Source: Eremophila alpestris peregrina
Taxonomy: Eukaryota > Chordata > Aves > Passeriformes > Alaudidae
NCBI GenBank assembly: GCA_009792885.1
Contig: WMCF01000009.1
Location: forward strand, 230,420-294,419
Length of the DNA: 64,000 bases
Reading direction: 5' to 3'
This document shows, in pieces, positions 12,530 through 24,442 of the stretch; position 1 is the stretch's first letter; the number at the start of each line of letters is the position of its first letter. A program made the position numbers and the translations under genes. The notes under the pieces were generated by a model. It searched no databases. It saw nothing but the letters and a program-made list of their open reading frames with translations, and was not told where the DNA came from.

Positions 12530-12840
12530 TTGTGTTGCAGTTTAATCACTGTATACCCAGGAAAGTATTGACAGTTGTCCCGTGGAAGCTATTAAAGTTC
12601 CTGTCCAAGGTTAAATGAAATTGCAGTTTATCAGAGCAGCATTGAGAAAATAAGGGAATCTGTTCATGGCTCTTGATTAATGCCAAGCATGATCAACACA
12701 AGGGGGTTCATTAAGCTATACATCATGTGGGTAATTTAACATGTCATTGTGCCTGCTGTCTGCTTTAACTCTCTGCATAACCCGATGTTCTGAACTTGTA
12801 CCTGAAGTGTTGCCTCCCAGACTTCGTCATGCTTGGATTG
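12530..12840. other. candidate conserved noncoding element
   Basis: This stretch has the texture of bird and mammal conserved elements: low simple-repeat content and mixed AT-rich binding-site words, for example CTTGATTAATGCCAAG and GGGTAATTTAACATGTCATT. No open frame of use is present. The call is a pattern impression only, since conservation cannot be seen in one sequence. Confidence 0.22.
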
Positions 12841-14159
12841 GCTCAGCATTTCCATTTATACCAATCTCTTTTTTATGACCATTCTGGTTTTTTGTATAAC
12901 ATTTACAATTTATTCTGGGAATCCTTCCTTCATTGTATAGATTTTCCTTGACCTTTTAGATATTTCTATGTAGTGGGAAGTTGGTTTTAAACGAGGCAGT
13001 CAGAATTAAAGGAATTAGGTCCTAATCCTAGGAGAGAACAGCCTCCTCAGTTCCCAGTGAATAACTGCATCTCCATACAAGATCAAGCCTGACAGCTTTC
13101 CACACAACTGACAGCTCTGAAGGATGGAGTAGACAAGACTTTTCTAAACAGCTACAGAAGTCTTCTGATTGCAGGTGTTCAGCCTGGATGGAAATGGTGA
13201 AGGATGCACTGTTCCTCTCCACATTTTCTCCCTATATTCATCCTTAGTCTCATCTTCCCCAGTCTCTGTGGGAGAGAAATCTGAATTAAAAAGGGGAAGG
13301 GCAGCCACAGGATCTGGGCAATAAGTGGCCAGGATTGTAGGTCACATGTCTGTATTCCTAAGACTCAGAGGGTTGAGGTTTTAGTAGTCTTTGATGTACA
13401 CAAAAGCCTCCAACATTGCTAGAACTGCTAAGGTACAATGATGGTATAGCATGCAGTACCTGACCAAAAACATACCCTGTAACATACCTCCTCATTGATA
13501 GCAGTAGTACTATGAGTGGTTCAAAGCACAGTATGGACTAGCTATTTGCATTTTTGAAATTCACCTTGTTCCCAATTAATTTAGAAAATATCCACTACTC
13601 ACTTACAAAGCTGATGATTTTCAATGCCTATTTATTTGCTGTGCCATTGCTTGCATTAGCTATGGGAATCTACTCAGGGCAAAGGATACTGCATTTATTT
13701 TCCATTCTCTTCATATTTACTTGTTTTCATGTAGTTCTGGGATCAGCTGAGCTTCTTGTATCTAGGAAGGACTGACTTTGCCAGAACTTCCAAAACATTG
13801 TCATTTAATGAGAAGTTTATCTTAGCAATGAATTTCTTTTGCAGAAATTGTATTTGCTGCCTATATCTGAAAATAATTAACTAATTTCTTTTAGGATAGA
13901 GATTGAGAACTGAATATAAATAAAACAGATATTACAGACTAAAGACAGATTACAAAGGTGTACACTGGCTGTAGTAAGTAACATGGAATGGTTGTCTAAT
14001 AAAATTGTAGTTAGTGTATCACTGCTTCTAGCAAGTTTGCCTGTAGTTACAACTATCATGTCTTGCTGCAGTATGAATCCCTTTTACCTTGAAACCTAAA
14101 ATAGTTTCCAAGTATTCATAGTTCTATGGTGGAATAATTTTAAAAATATAGCAATATTG

Positions 14160-14480
14160 TTTTCTGCTACCATTAATTACCAAAGGTTTATTTACAAGAC
14201 AATAATTAATTATACTTCTGGGATGCTCAAGAGTCTAACATAAATCAAAGCAGACTTGATAAGAAGCGATGAAAGTCTCACATAATTAAACAGGGCACTA
14301 GAGACCAATTGTTTATAGAATTATTTGCTTGGGCTAATTGACACTAATTATTTAATCTGATTTTCTTCTCTCCGTTAATGCTTCTACCAATTCTCTGTTC
14401 TCGGCTGATGGCACAAGCATATTTCACTTTATCAAGGTGTTCTCACTGTATCAATACAAAGGTTTTTCAGCTGTTACCTT
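14160..14480. other. candidate conserved noncoding element, homeobox-type words
   Basis: The segment is dense in ATTA/TAAT cores: CCATTAATTACC at about 14171, AATAATTAATTA at about 14202, GGGCTAATTGACACTAATTA at about 14331, and CGTTAATG at about 14373. Such clusters are common in developmental enhancers but also arise by chance in AT-rich DNA. No gene is visible. Confidence 0.25.
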
Positions 14481-17310
14481 CACTAGACTATTTTTGTAGC
14501 AATGCAAGAGGGAAGTATGGAAACAGATGATCATTAAGTTTTGGTAATACTTTCCTAACTACACAAGGTATTGAAGTGTTGTAAATGCTACGCAAGGAAA
14601 TTACTTAGTTGATGATAAAAGTTGATTTTGCAGTAGAAACAGCCTTAGGAACACAAATATGAAACATATTTACAAGCCAACTGATAGCATAGCTCACTTG
14701 CTACAGCTCCCTAGTTACTATAAAAATTCTAATAACAACTTTATTTCTAGGTAAGATCAGTAACATTTCCCTGATGATGTATTATCTCATATTTTATAAA
14801 TATCAACATGTGGTACAAGAAACTGTTAATGGAATTTTTTAATTTCTTGCCAGAAACTGAATTCAAGGCCCAGTGTTGTTATTGAATCTCTGGTGCTGTT
14901 TCATTGAATCACCCCTCATGTGCTGGAGCAGAACATCAGCATGTCATGTAATTCTGCCATGTCCTGTAGCCATGCATAAATAGCAGCAAAACACAGAGAC
15001 AACCAAATTAAATAGGCTGACCCTAACATATTATTGCATTCCATCCAGATATGCATTTATTTTAGACTTTAGTGTTACTTGGTCAGTTACATACTTGGAA
15101 AGATGTTTATGTGTATTTTTAACCTGCCTCCTTAAGGAAATGAGGCTAATGTGATACTTCTACTAGGATGCCCAGCAACTCCCTTTACCAAAGTTTTAAC
15201 TCACTGATCAATTTGAAATGGATGTAACAATGAAAAATGGCTCAATTATATGAATTTCCAGTGAAATTCATGAAAATAGGTGTTTGTGTAGTGGAAAAAA
15301 GATATGTATTAGAAACCCCACAGAGAAAATGACTGTAGTATAAATTCCATTATTAAACAACAGAGAATCCATGTGGGGTACAGCCTATGACTCAATACAG
15401 AGCTTCTTATGTGGTAGTGAAGTACACAAATGTCTTGGTCAACCATTTGCAAGTGTCTGATTCTAATTAGATAAGTCCTTTACCTTAGTGCTTAAATACT
15501 GCTGAGAATTTTCAGCATGTAACTGTCCAATGCTCTAAACCAAAGGGTGACCAAGTTACACATTCAGCCCTTTCAGCTGCAGCACTTCCAATCCACATGC
15601 AGCTTGAAAATTGCTTTTTTCTGTCTCTAGAGCTACACATCTACCTTTTCCCCCCCATCAAAGAATTTAAGTAACTGAATAGCTTGCAAAATTGTGAGTA
15701 TGATCCAGTCCTGAAGAGCTCAAGTCCTGCTCTGTTCCTACACATCGTAGAGCTGGAATTAGCTTTGCATTCTAACACTAATTCAGATATCATGGTTAGG
15801 ATTGCTACAATTATTATTCTGACAAAACAAATAACATCTTCCTCTAAGGAACTCTGCATTTTGTATCTTCAAATTACTTTTCAGGCTGTACTTCTGACTA
15901 TAGCAGGGGTTTCAACAAGCAATAGCAGGTCAGGGTTATGAAGTAATGCATTCAATACGTCCCTAGTGAGAGACTCAGGGAATATCAGTTACTAGTTGCT
16001 GATGGAAGTAACTGCACAAATCATAGATTTTTCAGGGCATTGATACTAGAAACAATATGTCACTTGGCTATGTCCTGACTAGGTCATTACAAATCTCCAT
16101 TACTAATTGTTTTTTATTAAATTACTTCATAACTAAAATCATAACTTATTGTTGGTTTTCCCATGTTGAGACATATATGTAAGGACCCACATCTCCAAAA
16201 ATGTCTGGTCACTGTTACCACTGTGATTTTAAATTTAATTTTATAAAGACCTAGGACTCTTAGATAAAAAATAGCTCTTTTGTATAAAGCTATATGTATG
16301 AAAATATGATCAATAACGAAGTTTTTAGCAAAATGTATAAGTAGTGCATAGTGCCTTAATAAGGAAGGCATGAAAACTGGCTATTTTCTTACATCATCTC
16401 AGAAGAAATCCGTCAAAGTTCTTGTTAGCAGAAGCCTTACATGAAAAATATGCTGCATGAGATAGAAAGGCTGGTAAGTGATCAAAACACAAGAGACCCT
16501 TTATGTCTCCCCAATGAGAGCTAAAAATCTGTGTCTGTATGTCTGTCTGCATATAGAATTATAGGTGTTGTGAATTTGCTTCTCATAGTAAGCTATAAGA
16601 ATGCAACAGGAATAATTATTTTCTAAGTCCTTTTTTATCTAGGTGCTGGTTTTAAACTAACATGAAACAATTTCATTTGAGTTTGTTTGTATGTGCCTTG
16701 CAGGGGAGATATAATAAGTCTGTTATAAATTTACTTTTAATAGGCAAGGTAAAAGATGATTTAGTGGTAGAATCTAATTATCAGTGTATAAATGGATCTT
16801 GTATAGAGAGGCAATGGAACAGTATGGTTTTGAGAATATCTCAGATGTGTGCTTTAAAATTGAGAGAAAGCTATTGCATTTTAAATAATTGCTACTTTTT
16901 TAAGTGGAGAAACTGAAACTGTGAGGAAAAAATATAAGAAGATGAAAACTATAATATGAAAATATGCATATGTAAGCATCTGAAAGTGAAAGAGTAGTTT
17001 AGGGCTAAAATGTGAAAAACACGTTTATCAGAGAACATGTCTCTATCTATATTTTATTATTTCAGTTATGAGTATAATACAGAGAAAGGAGTTTTTAGAT
17101 GGTTTTCCAAAATAATCAAGCAAACTCATATTTAAGCATTTAAAATACATGTCAGGACTTTTTGAAAATACTGAGTCATTATTAGTCTAACTCTAAGACA
17201 AAGTGCTCTGTGTACTCCCAGATTTAAGGGAATTCAAGGGATTTGAGGTGTTGTCATCTCTATCCCCCTAGCTGGCTGGGGTGCCATGGTGGGGGTGCAT
17301 CTTTTCCATG
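14481..17310. other. intergenic or intronic DNA, no gene seen
   Basis: Unique AT-rich sequence. Paired frames at 15641-15941 on both strands are shadows of each other and unrecognised. A C-run lies at about 15650-15656. GC content rises sharply from about 17260, at the edge of the hairpin locus. Confidence 0.6.
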
Positions 17311-17384
17311 CCCAGGACACACAGCTGCAGCTGGAGAGCAGGAGCTCAGCTCCTGCTCTTCCAGGGACTTCTGTGTGTCCTGGG
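17311..17384. repeat. 74-nt near-perfect hairpin (long inverted repeat)
   Basis: The outer arms CCCAGGACACACAG (17311-17324) and CTGTGTGTCCTGGG (17371-17384) are exact reverse complements over 14 bp. The inner arms AGAGCAGGAGCT (17335-17346) and AGCTCCTGCTCT (17348-17359) are exact over 12 bp around a single C. An added CTGG/CCAG pair follows across a one-base bulge, leaving a small unpaired middle section. The locus is GC-rich against AT-rich surroundings. It may be the core of a palindromic DNA element, a hairpin RNA source, or a palindromic duplication. Confidence 0.9.
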
Positions 17385-17829
17385 GGAGGCACAGAACACC
17401 CACAGCTTACTTCAAGCCTGAGCAGAGGTGCATATGTCCCTCTCAATTCCTTTCTAAGGCTCATGAGGAAGGTATCTGTATGAACAGATTTTTATATTAG
17501 CTGTGGGTGCGTCCCACAAATACTGAAACTCAGTGGGAAGACACAGAATATTTGGTGTGAATGGCACAGAATATTTATCATGTAAATGTTTTTAACCACA
17601 CAGTCAATGTATTTTATCTAGAGCACAAGGTATTCATTTTGTTTCCAACATCTGGAAATAAATGACAAGGTTTTGCCCAGCCTAGGTGTTTTATATGTTC
17701 AAAATCCAGGTTCACTCAGATTCCAACTTCTTTGAACAGAAGAAGTTTGTCCACAGGTAGGTTCAACAATGTGATTTAGACTTTATTTAAAGCTGCTGTG
17801 GCAGCCAGCAAAGCTGGAATTGGACTAGA

Positions 17830-17859
17830 ATTTTTCCTAGAAGCATTCCTAGGAAAAAT
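17830..17859. repeat. 11-bp inverted repeat with 8-nt loop
   Basis: ATTTTTCCTAG (17830-17840) and CTAGGAAAAAT (17849-17859) are exact reverse complements around AAGCATTC. The same TTTTCCTAG word recurs just after the neighbouring tandem array, at about 18004-18012. That suggests the palindrome and the array arose by one rearrangement. Confidence 0.85.
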
Positions 17860-17886
17860 AGGAATTTTCCTAAGAGAAACCTAGGA

Positions 17887-18005
17887 GCTTATTGAAAATA
17901 GGAATGCTTCTTGAAATACTTCTTGAAATGCTTCTTGAATGCTTATTGAAAATAAGAATGCTTATTGAAAGTAGGAATATCTACCTGCTTATTGAAAATA
18001 GGAGT
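17887..18005 (+). repeat. degenerate tandem array, unit about 19-20 bp
   Basis: Units of the form GCTTATTGAAAATAGGAAT occur at 17887, 17941, 17960 and 17997. Shortened variants (GCTTCTTGAAAT, ACTTCTTGAAAT, GCTTCTTGAAT) lie between them. The units differ by point changes and length, as in a small minisatellite. No coding frame runs through it. Confidence 0.85.
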
Positions 18006-18015
18006 TTTCCTAGGA

Positions 18016-20439
18016 CCAATTCAACAAATTAGATACACCAAAGACAACTTGTAGTCTTAGAAGCTGCAAGGGGACTAAACTCACTGTTTAGTAGCTGTTG
18101 TGTGTTTGCCAGCCCAATGGAACACCAGGCTCAGAGCCTTCATTGGGTTCTTCCCATAACTGAAAGATCAAGTTCAGAGGATTTCAACTGACATGAGAAT
18201 TTTCCAAGTCCAGAAACTCATCTGTTAATACCATCCCCAAAAAACCCATATGTATTTCTCACTGATCATAATATGCCTCTCTGCATTGTCTTTGATAAAC
18301 TGTTTGTTTTGGTTTTTTTAAGAAGTAGTTCTGTCACAAAGATGCACAGAAGAACAAAAATCTGCTGCTGAAAGGAGAGAGGTACCTTGCTGGGTTTATT
18401 GTCATTGAAAAGGATGTTTACCATTCCCATCTTCTTTCTGGGTAAGTTCAGCTTATCCACAAAATAAAAAACATATCCTCTTAAATACCAGTCTTAGTAC
18501 TTATGACTCACTGACTCCAGTATCTGATAGACTGATAACTTTTTGTCAGCAATTTGTACTTCCTACAACCATGGAGTTTTCTGTTCAAATATACCACCTC
18601 TGTACACATAAAATGAAATGTTTTGTGGAGAGTTTTTCAGTACAATAAAACCTGTGATGAAGGCGTTACCAAACATTTTTTTTGTGCTGATGTCAATAGG
18701 AATTTGTATTCTGTGTAGACTTTATGAAGAACAACCTACTGCTGTATGCCAAGCTGCCACAACTATACCTCAGGATCAAGGATACAGGAGAACAATTTCT
18801 TCTTTCTCTCTTACATTTGGCCTGGTAATCAATGGGAAGCAAAGCAGAATCAATATTAATTGATCAGTTAGGTTTTTAAATAATTGAAATTCACTCCATT
18901 CACTAGACAAAATAACAACTGGCTTTTAGGGTTTGCCCTTTTCCAGCTCTTTTATCCAAGTTCGTGCAGTTGCTGCTGTGGTGCAGGAGATGCCCCCAGG
19001 GCATGTGGCACAGCCCCCACAGACATCCCTGGTGCTCCAAACAGAACTCAGACAGACAGAACAGTGCAGTGCAGCACCAGAGAGTGTTTTCAGAGTGCTC
19101 TGCTCCGTGCAGAGCAGTGGCCAGGCTCACCTTCCTTTGATTTGCTCCTAGTAATTCCAGCACTGCAATGAAGCCAGCCTGGCAGCAGCAGCAGGCCTGC
19201 TGTGAAAGCAGGGCTCAGATACACCAGCAATGACACTGTTTAGTTTATCTCATGCAATCTACATTTTTGTAGAATGCTTTGGAGCATACTAAGGGGTAAA
19301 TGACAGCACCCATGACAGCAATGAGATTACAACAGCAGAATATGGTTTATTAGTGTAAAAATATCGACCAAGTAGTGCTGGATGTACACATGCATGTTGT
19401 GCAAGGAGCACAGGAGGCATTGATGATCTTTTGTAGTCTATAAACCTCTCTTCAGACTTCTGGAGATGGATTTGGACACAGGTAAATGTGTCCCATTCCT
19501 GGCCTCTCTCTGCCTATAATCACTACAGAGACGTTCATTCAGCACTGAACTGGGTAAAATTGCTGGTATACTATTTCAAATAACATATTCTTTAAAATGA
19601 CCTTCAATTCCTCAGCTAATCTGGGTGAATTTGGATCTTCTGAAACTCAGCCTCTTGGCTGTCAGGACTGCATGCTTTCCATAGATATCTCTGTTTGCTT
19701 TCCCTTTGTCTCACGTGAAAGCCAGTTGGGATTTCTAAACTGATCTTAAGATCTTTCTAGGATCTGATCCTTCATCTCTCTCTCTTTTAATTTCCCAACT
19801 CTGAGATAGTTAGAAAACCTCTGCTCTACAGAAGTGGTGTGACAAACACATTACAGGTTGCTTGGTGCTCAGGTTTAGCTTTGCTTCTGATCTATTACTG
19901 GCAGCATGAAGCTTTGGGGATTCTTGATGCCATTGCCTCTTAGCACAAAGAAGAGTAGCTGTGGAGAACTTGAAGTTTGCCACTCTACTCAGCCCTGCTG
20001 TAAAGCTCAAATGGTTACTGGCTGCCTATTTACCCAAGAAAGTGGAAAAACTTGTAACTGAGACATGTCGTATTGGTAAAAAAGCATTTCAGAACTTGTG
20101 TTGTGGAAAGTGGTTTTTAATTGATTATCTGATTCCATGCCTGAATTTATGTTGTTTAGTCCTCCTGCGTGTGCCATTTCTTTATTCTGTAAATATGACT
20201 GAAGCATTTTGATCACCTGTCCTAAGTGCTTAATCAAACTCTATCATCTTGCTCACCATAAACGAGCCAACAGAAACTTACTGCTTCAAAATGTTACTAC
20301 CTATGGGCCAGCCTTAAATAAGGCAAGTAATGGCCTTTTTCTTGGGTGTGATAGAAACCTCTGTTTCTTGGAACCAAAATATTTTTATACTTTGCTATTA
20401 AGTTTCATTGAAGCTTTGTCTTCTTTTATGTAAAGTCCA
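18016..20439. other. intergenic or intronic DNA with a GC-richer island
   Basis: A GC-richer patch at about 18960-19210 contains a short hairpin (GCTCTGC at 19097-19103 with GCAGAGC at 19109-19115) and small overlapping frames on both strands. None is recognisable. It could be an unrecognised repeat. The rest is unique sequence. Confidence 0.5.
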
Positions 20440-20640
20440 CTGATTTATTAGAAAGCTCACTCCACGGTAAACTGATAATTGGATGCTGTTGAAAGAATGA
20501 GTTTCATTGATTTAGTCAATGACCACAGACATTACTGAAGTAAACCTCTTAACAGTGCTGGGGCGTAGTTTGGCCACAATCAATTTTTGTGAATCTTCCC
20601 TTGTAGTATTTTGTTTTATTTGACACTATCTGCATTGATC
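20440..20640. other. candidate conserved noncoding element
   Basis: Complex, non-repetitive sequence with words such as ACTGATAATTGGATGCTG and TTTGGCCACAATCAATTTTTG, and no frame. The impression of a conserved element comes from texture only. Confidence 0.18.
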
Positions 20641-22639
20641 TAAACCCAGAGCACATTTAATGTGTAAAATTTATCTTGACAGAAAGTTTCATTATTTTTC
20701 AGTCAACACAAACTTCTCATTCTTTATTATAGATTAAAAATCTGCTGTGATAATCTGTGCAAGTAACCTGTAGATACCTGTGGCATCAGTATGCATGTGC
20801 CAGAGACAGAAAAAGGATTGTAGTTGGAGAGCTGGGCTTCAAATAAATGAGACATTGCACTTGCTGATGTTGAACAGAATGTTGCTAATATCTGGTGTGA
20901 GGAAGATGCCAAATATAAAGATTCACTTCTGTACATGCTGTTGCTGTTTTAATTGTTGTTTTTTTTTTAACAGAGCCAAATTTTCCCTCTCCTCACAGCA
21001 CATTCACGGCTCAACACAAATGCAGCCATTTTAATGTTAAACTCCATGAACTCATCTCCTGCCTTTGGATGAACCCAAAGACAAGAGATGATCCACAGAA
21101 AGACATCAGAAAAGCCTTTCTGACAATTTTGAAGGTGTTTGAGTGTTAATGTTTAAAGGTTGATCATCAGAATATTTTAACTATGGTTAATGCTTAGAAA
21201 TCCAAGTAAATAATTGTAATTTAATTTTAAACTAAAACATCATTAATACTAATCTTTATAAAACAACACAAACCTGTGTGCTTCAAATGAGATGTTTAAA
21301 TTACTATCACCTTCAGTGATGTTTTGCCCTCAGTGTGGAAGAAACATCTGTTTGCAGGCAAGCTCTTAAGATTCTGTATAAATGAAATTCAAAATATTGT
21401 TGTGATGAACTAGATATACTTTCTGAGTTACTTGATTTTCTTTCTGTTACATAATTCTGTAAGAGAATTAATAAGAAGTAATAAGTGGGGAATAAGACGT
21501 AGTCATATCCTGACAGAGATAAGGTTCAAATTTTTTAACCAGATGCACACTGCCTAGTTTGTGTTTGTTTCACTTCTGATGGTAGCTGCTTCTCATCTTG
21601 GACTCTTGGTTGATGAAAAAGCATGGTTTTTTTGTAAATAGTTTCACTTGCATGAAATTCATTCCTAGAAAAAATTGATTGTCTTTAGGATTTATAAAAC
21701 CCACTTTTTTATAAAATGCAAATTCAAAAATATCTTTGATTAGACAGCCAGTGCTGTATTTTTTTACTTTTAAAATACCAGAGAGATTAAAAAGTTCCAG
21801 GTTAGAAATTCCAAGATTAAGGTAAGTGCACTATTATCTAAACACAGTGACTCGGTGACATGAGAAGTTTTAAGTGTCTTTCCAAGGTAGCCTGAATTAC
21901 AATTATTTCTGGAGAGAATTGCTGCCATGTTGTTCTTGCTGATTTATGAGCTGACTGTGAAGGTGAACATCAGGCTGGCATGGGCTGTTTTTTTTTTTGT
22001 TTTTTATTTTAACCAAACCCAATTGTTTAAAAAACCTAAAGCCCTCTAAACAGAGGCCTGAGCATTACAATTCAAGTGAGAATGACCCTGACTGATGCTG
22101 AGAATCTGTATGAGAACCCGTATTGTACATCTGGGAGGTTTCACAGGAGAGGAAATCTGATGAACAGCAGTGCTTTGTATAAGCAGGATGACTCTGAACC
22201 TCTTTGGGTTTCATTTGTTTGAGCTGAGCAGTTAGAGCTGCTGACTCTGAATTCCTAACCTGGGCTACATTGCACAAAATGAGGCCTATTTAATTCTCTA
22301 CGGTTGGCAGTGGTGAAAGAGAACTTCTGAGAAAACATAAAATATTTATAGGATTTAAAGTTCTTTTTCTGTGTAAAGGACAAGTGAAAGAGAGCAGAAT
22401 AAAGCAGTGCTCTAACTTTCTTACATTCCAAAAGCAAGATTAATAAGGTCATTGAGTGGTTGTTCTAGGTATCTATAATCAAAGGAGGTACAAGCACTCA
22501 TTCAATGGGAGTGGACTTTGCAAGAAATTTGATAGTGGAGAAGTTAATTTCCCTGGTGACTTAAGTGAGATAACATAGTTTTATCTTTTTCAGAAAACTA
22601 AGGGTAAATTATTGGTTCAATAACTCTTACTAACCAAAT
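20641..22639. other. intergenic or intronic DNA, no gene seen
   Basis: T-rich runs at about 20959-20970 and 21988-22009 interrupt otherwise unique sequence. A TTTTTTTTTTAACAG acceptor-like word at about 20959-20973 is not followed by a convincing exon. Nothing else is seen. Confidence 0.6.
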
Positions 22640-22900
22640 TTAGATAAGCATTTTTTTGTGTTTATTAAGTTGTTTATTTGTTATAATGCTACTAGTCATC
22701 TAATGCAGATAAGTGTTTAGGTGGAAGTAAACAAACTTTGCTTTAAGCAGCTGGCTCATTTCAAGCACTGAGAATAAATTAAATGATAAAGCATGCTCTG
22801 TTGTTTGATTAGAAGACCAAAATTAGTCATTGTGGAAATGTTTCAAATTGTAGGAAGCAGCTTTCATTCTCTTTGCAAAGAGATGGACATGTATGTGCAG
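22640..22900. other. candidate conserved noncoding element
   Basis: Non-repetitive sequence with GGAAGTAAACAAAC (forkhead-like), GATAAAGCATGCTC and AAATTAGTCATTGTG words, and no coding frame. The texture resembles a conserved enhancer, but this is an impression. Confidence 0.2.
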
Positions 22901-23817
22901 TGAATGGCTAACATTTCATTGCACTGTTGTGTTGTGTTTAAGGAGAAAGGGAGGACTGAAAAGGCACATCTTTCACCAGTAAGACTGTAAACGGTTTATA
23001 ATGAAAGATACACAATTCACTTGTGGGAATGAATACTAGATAGAATAGCTACAGTTATATAGGGTAACAATTTCTCTTACTGCAGCAAGATATCTGAAAT
23101 TTCACACAGTAGAAATGGGAGAAAAATCCACTCTATTTTTGAATTCTGTATAGAGTAAGTATCTGTTCATTATCTTGTATCTGTATGCACACACGGTGAA
23201 CTCTGAAGCCTGACTGTCAGAAAGGAAGAGATTAGTCTGTGTCTGTTAAACAGTGAAGTCCTCTAAGTGCTTTTATGTTCTTAAAAGCTCAATCTGCCCT
23301 TGTGTGTGCAATCTGCAGTGTGGTGTATCATCAAAAGAAAAGCTACTGAGTTTGTGCATGCATGTGTAGTAATTGATTTTTTCCAAGGTGCTTGCCTGGG
23401 TGCAGTATTGCATATTTTGAGGGTAAGATCAAATCACAGTGTTGAGGAATAAGCCACTGCAAATATGGTGGTGGAAACAACAGCACAGGTGGCAATCAGA
23501 TTTGGAATGCAGACATTTTAAATCAGTGCCCTTTGTGGGAAATCAAGATAAATTTCTATGATAGCATGGTCTGGGAAAACAATTGTGCCAGAAAACTGAA
23601 AGGCCTGGGTGTCTTTTTGTCTTGAATGATAGCTCTCAGAGTGAAACCCTTGCCTCACCAGAGAGAGGGCTTCTTAGGGCCTTGCCAGAATTTGATTGCT
23701 CACTGCATCTCTGTCAGGATTACCCACTGTGATACATCCACTAGGACCCATAATTTCAAACAGTGAAAATACTCCATTATAATTTGACAGATCAGGAAAA
23801 TGCAAACATTTGCATTG
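22901..23817. other. intergenic or intronic DNA, no gene seen
   Basis: Unique sequence without long frames or simple repeats. I see nothing in it. Confidence 0.6.
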
Positions 23818-24203
23818 AGCAGATGACATATGAGAAGAATCTGAGAGAGCAGCATTTCTGCAGGAAAAGAGATAGCTAAAAAGAGATCAATTTTCTGACT
23901 TCATCTCTGTTATAAAAAGGATGAAACCAGACTCTTCTTGCAGGTGCACAGCAGAACAAGATGCAGTGGACCCAAGCTGGAACAAGGGAAATTCCTCTGA
24001 AGAAAAGTGATTCTTTCCAGGGAGGTTGATTTAACACTGCAAGGGCTGTCCAGAAAGGCTGTGCAATTTCTATCCTTTGAGGTATGAAAAACTCAGCTGG
24101 ATGAGACCTAGGAAACCCAGTCTAGCTTTGAAGTCAGCCCTTCTTTAAACAGTGTTTGAACCCAATGGCTTTCTATGTCCCTTCTAATATAAACTCCACT
24201 ATC

Positions 24204-24206
<3 letters not shown>
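23818..24206 (+). repeat. CR1 LINE fragment, middle-aged (3' ORF2 end and 3' UTR)
   Basis: Blocks in CR1 order: AGAATCTGAGAGAGCAG, GAAACCAGACTCTTCTTGCA, AGATGCAGTGGACCCAAGCT, GCTGGAACAAGGGAAATTCC, GGGCTGTCCAGAAAGGCTGT, then CTAGGAAACC and TATGTCCCTTCTAATATAAAC. These correspond to the CR1 stretch that encodes the C-terminal end of ORF2 and the 3' tail. The copy is visibly more diverged than the one at 59.9 kb. The usual CR1 terminal octamer repeat is absent, and the element runs directly into a poly-A tract. Confidence 0.8.

Positions 24207-24249
<43 letters not shown>
24207..24249 (+). repeat. 43-bp poly-A tract with A-rich continuation
   Basis: Forty-three consecutive A residues, followed by an A-rich G/T-interrupted tail to about 24280. 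It begins exactly where the CR1 tail ends. Length is likely to vary between individuals and assemblies. The long lysine run translated here (24156-24368) is not a protein. Confidence 0.97.
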
Positions 24250-24251
<2 letters not shown>

Positions 24252-24442
24252 AAAAAGAAGAAAAATAAAATAAAAAAACATTTAGAAATCTGTTTGGCCA
24301 GTCAAATTCTCCCTAAAAACAGGGATACATTTACATCAACAGTGTTTGCTCTTTGGGGCAGGAATTGACTTTACAATTCTGTTTGGAGAGGATCAGTAGC
24401 AGTGGGATTTCTATCCTTGGCTAGTGCTTTTCTAAGTTATAG

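Noticed and set aside
17887..18005. CRISPR-like array
   Set aside because: Units are degenerate, head to tail and without unique spacers of constant length, and the genome is eukaryotic.
18960..19210. CpG island promoter
   Set aside because: GC-richer than its surroundings but very few CpG pairs, and no transcript evidence.
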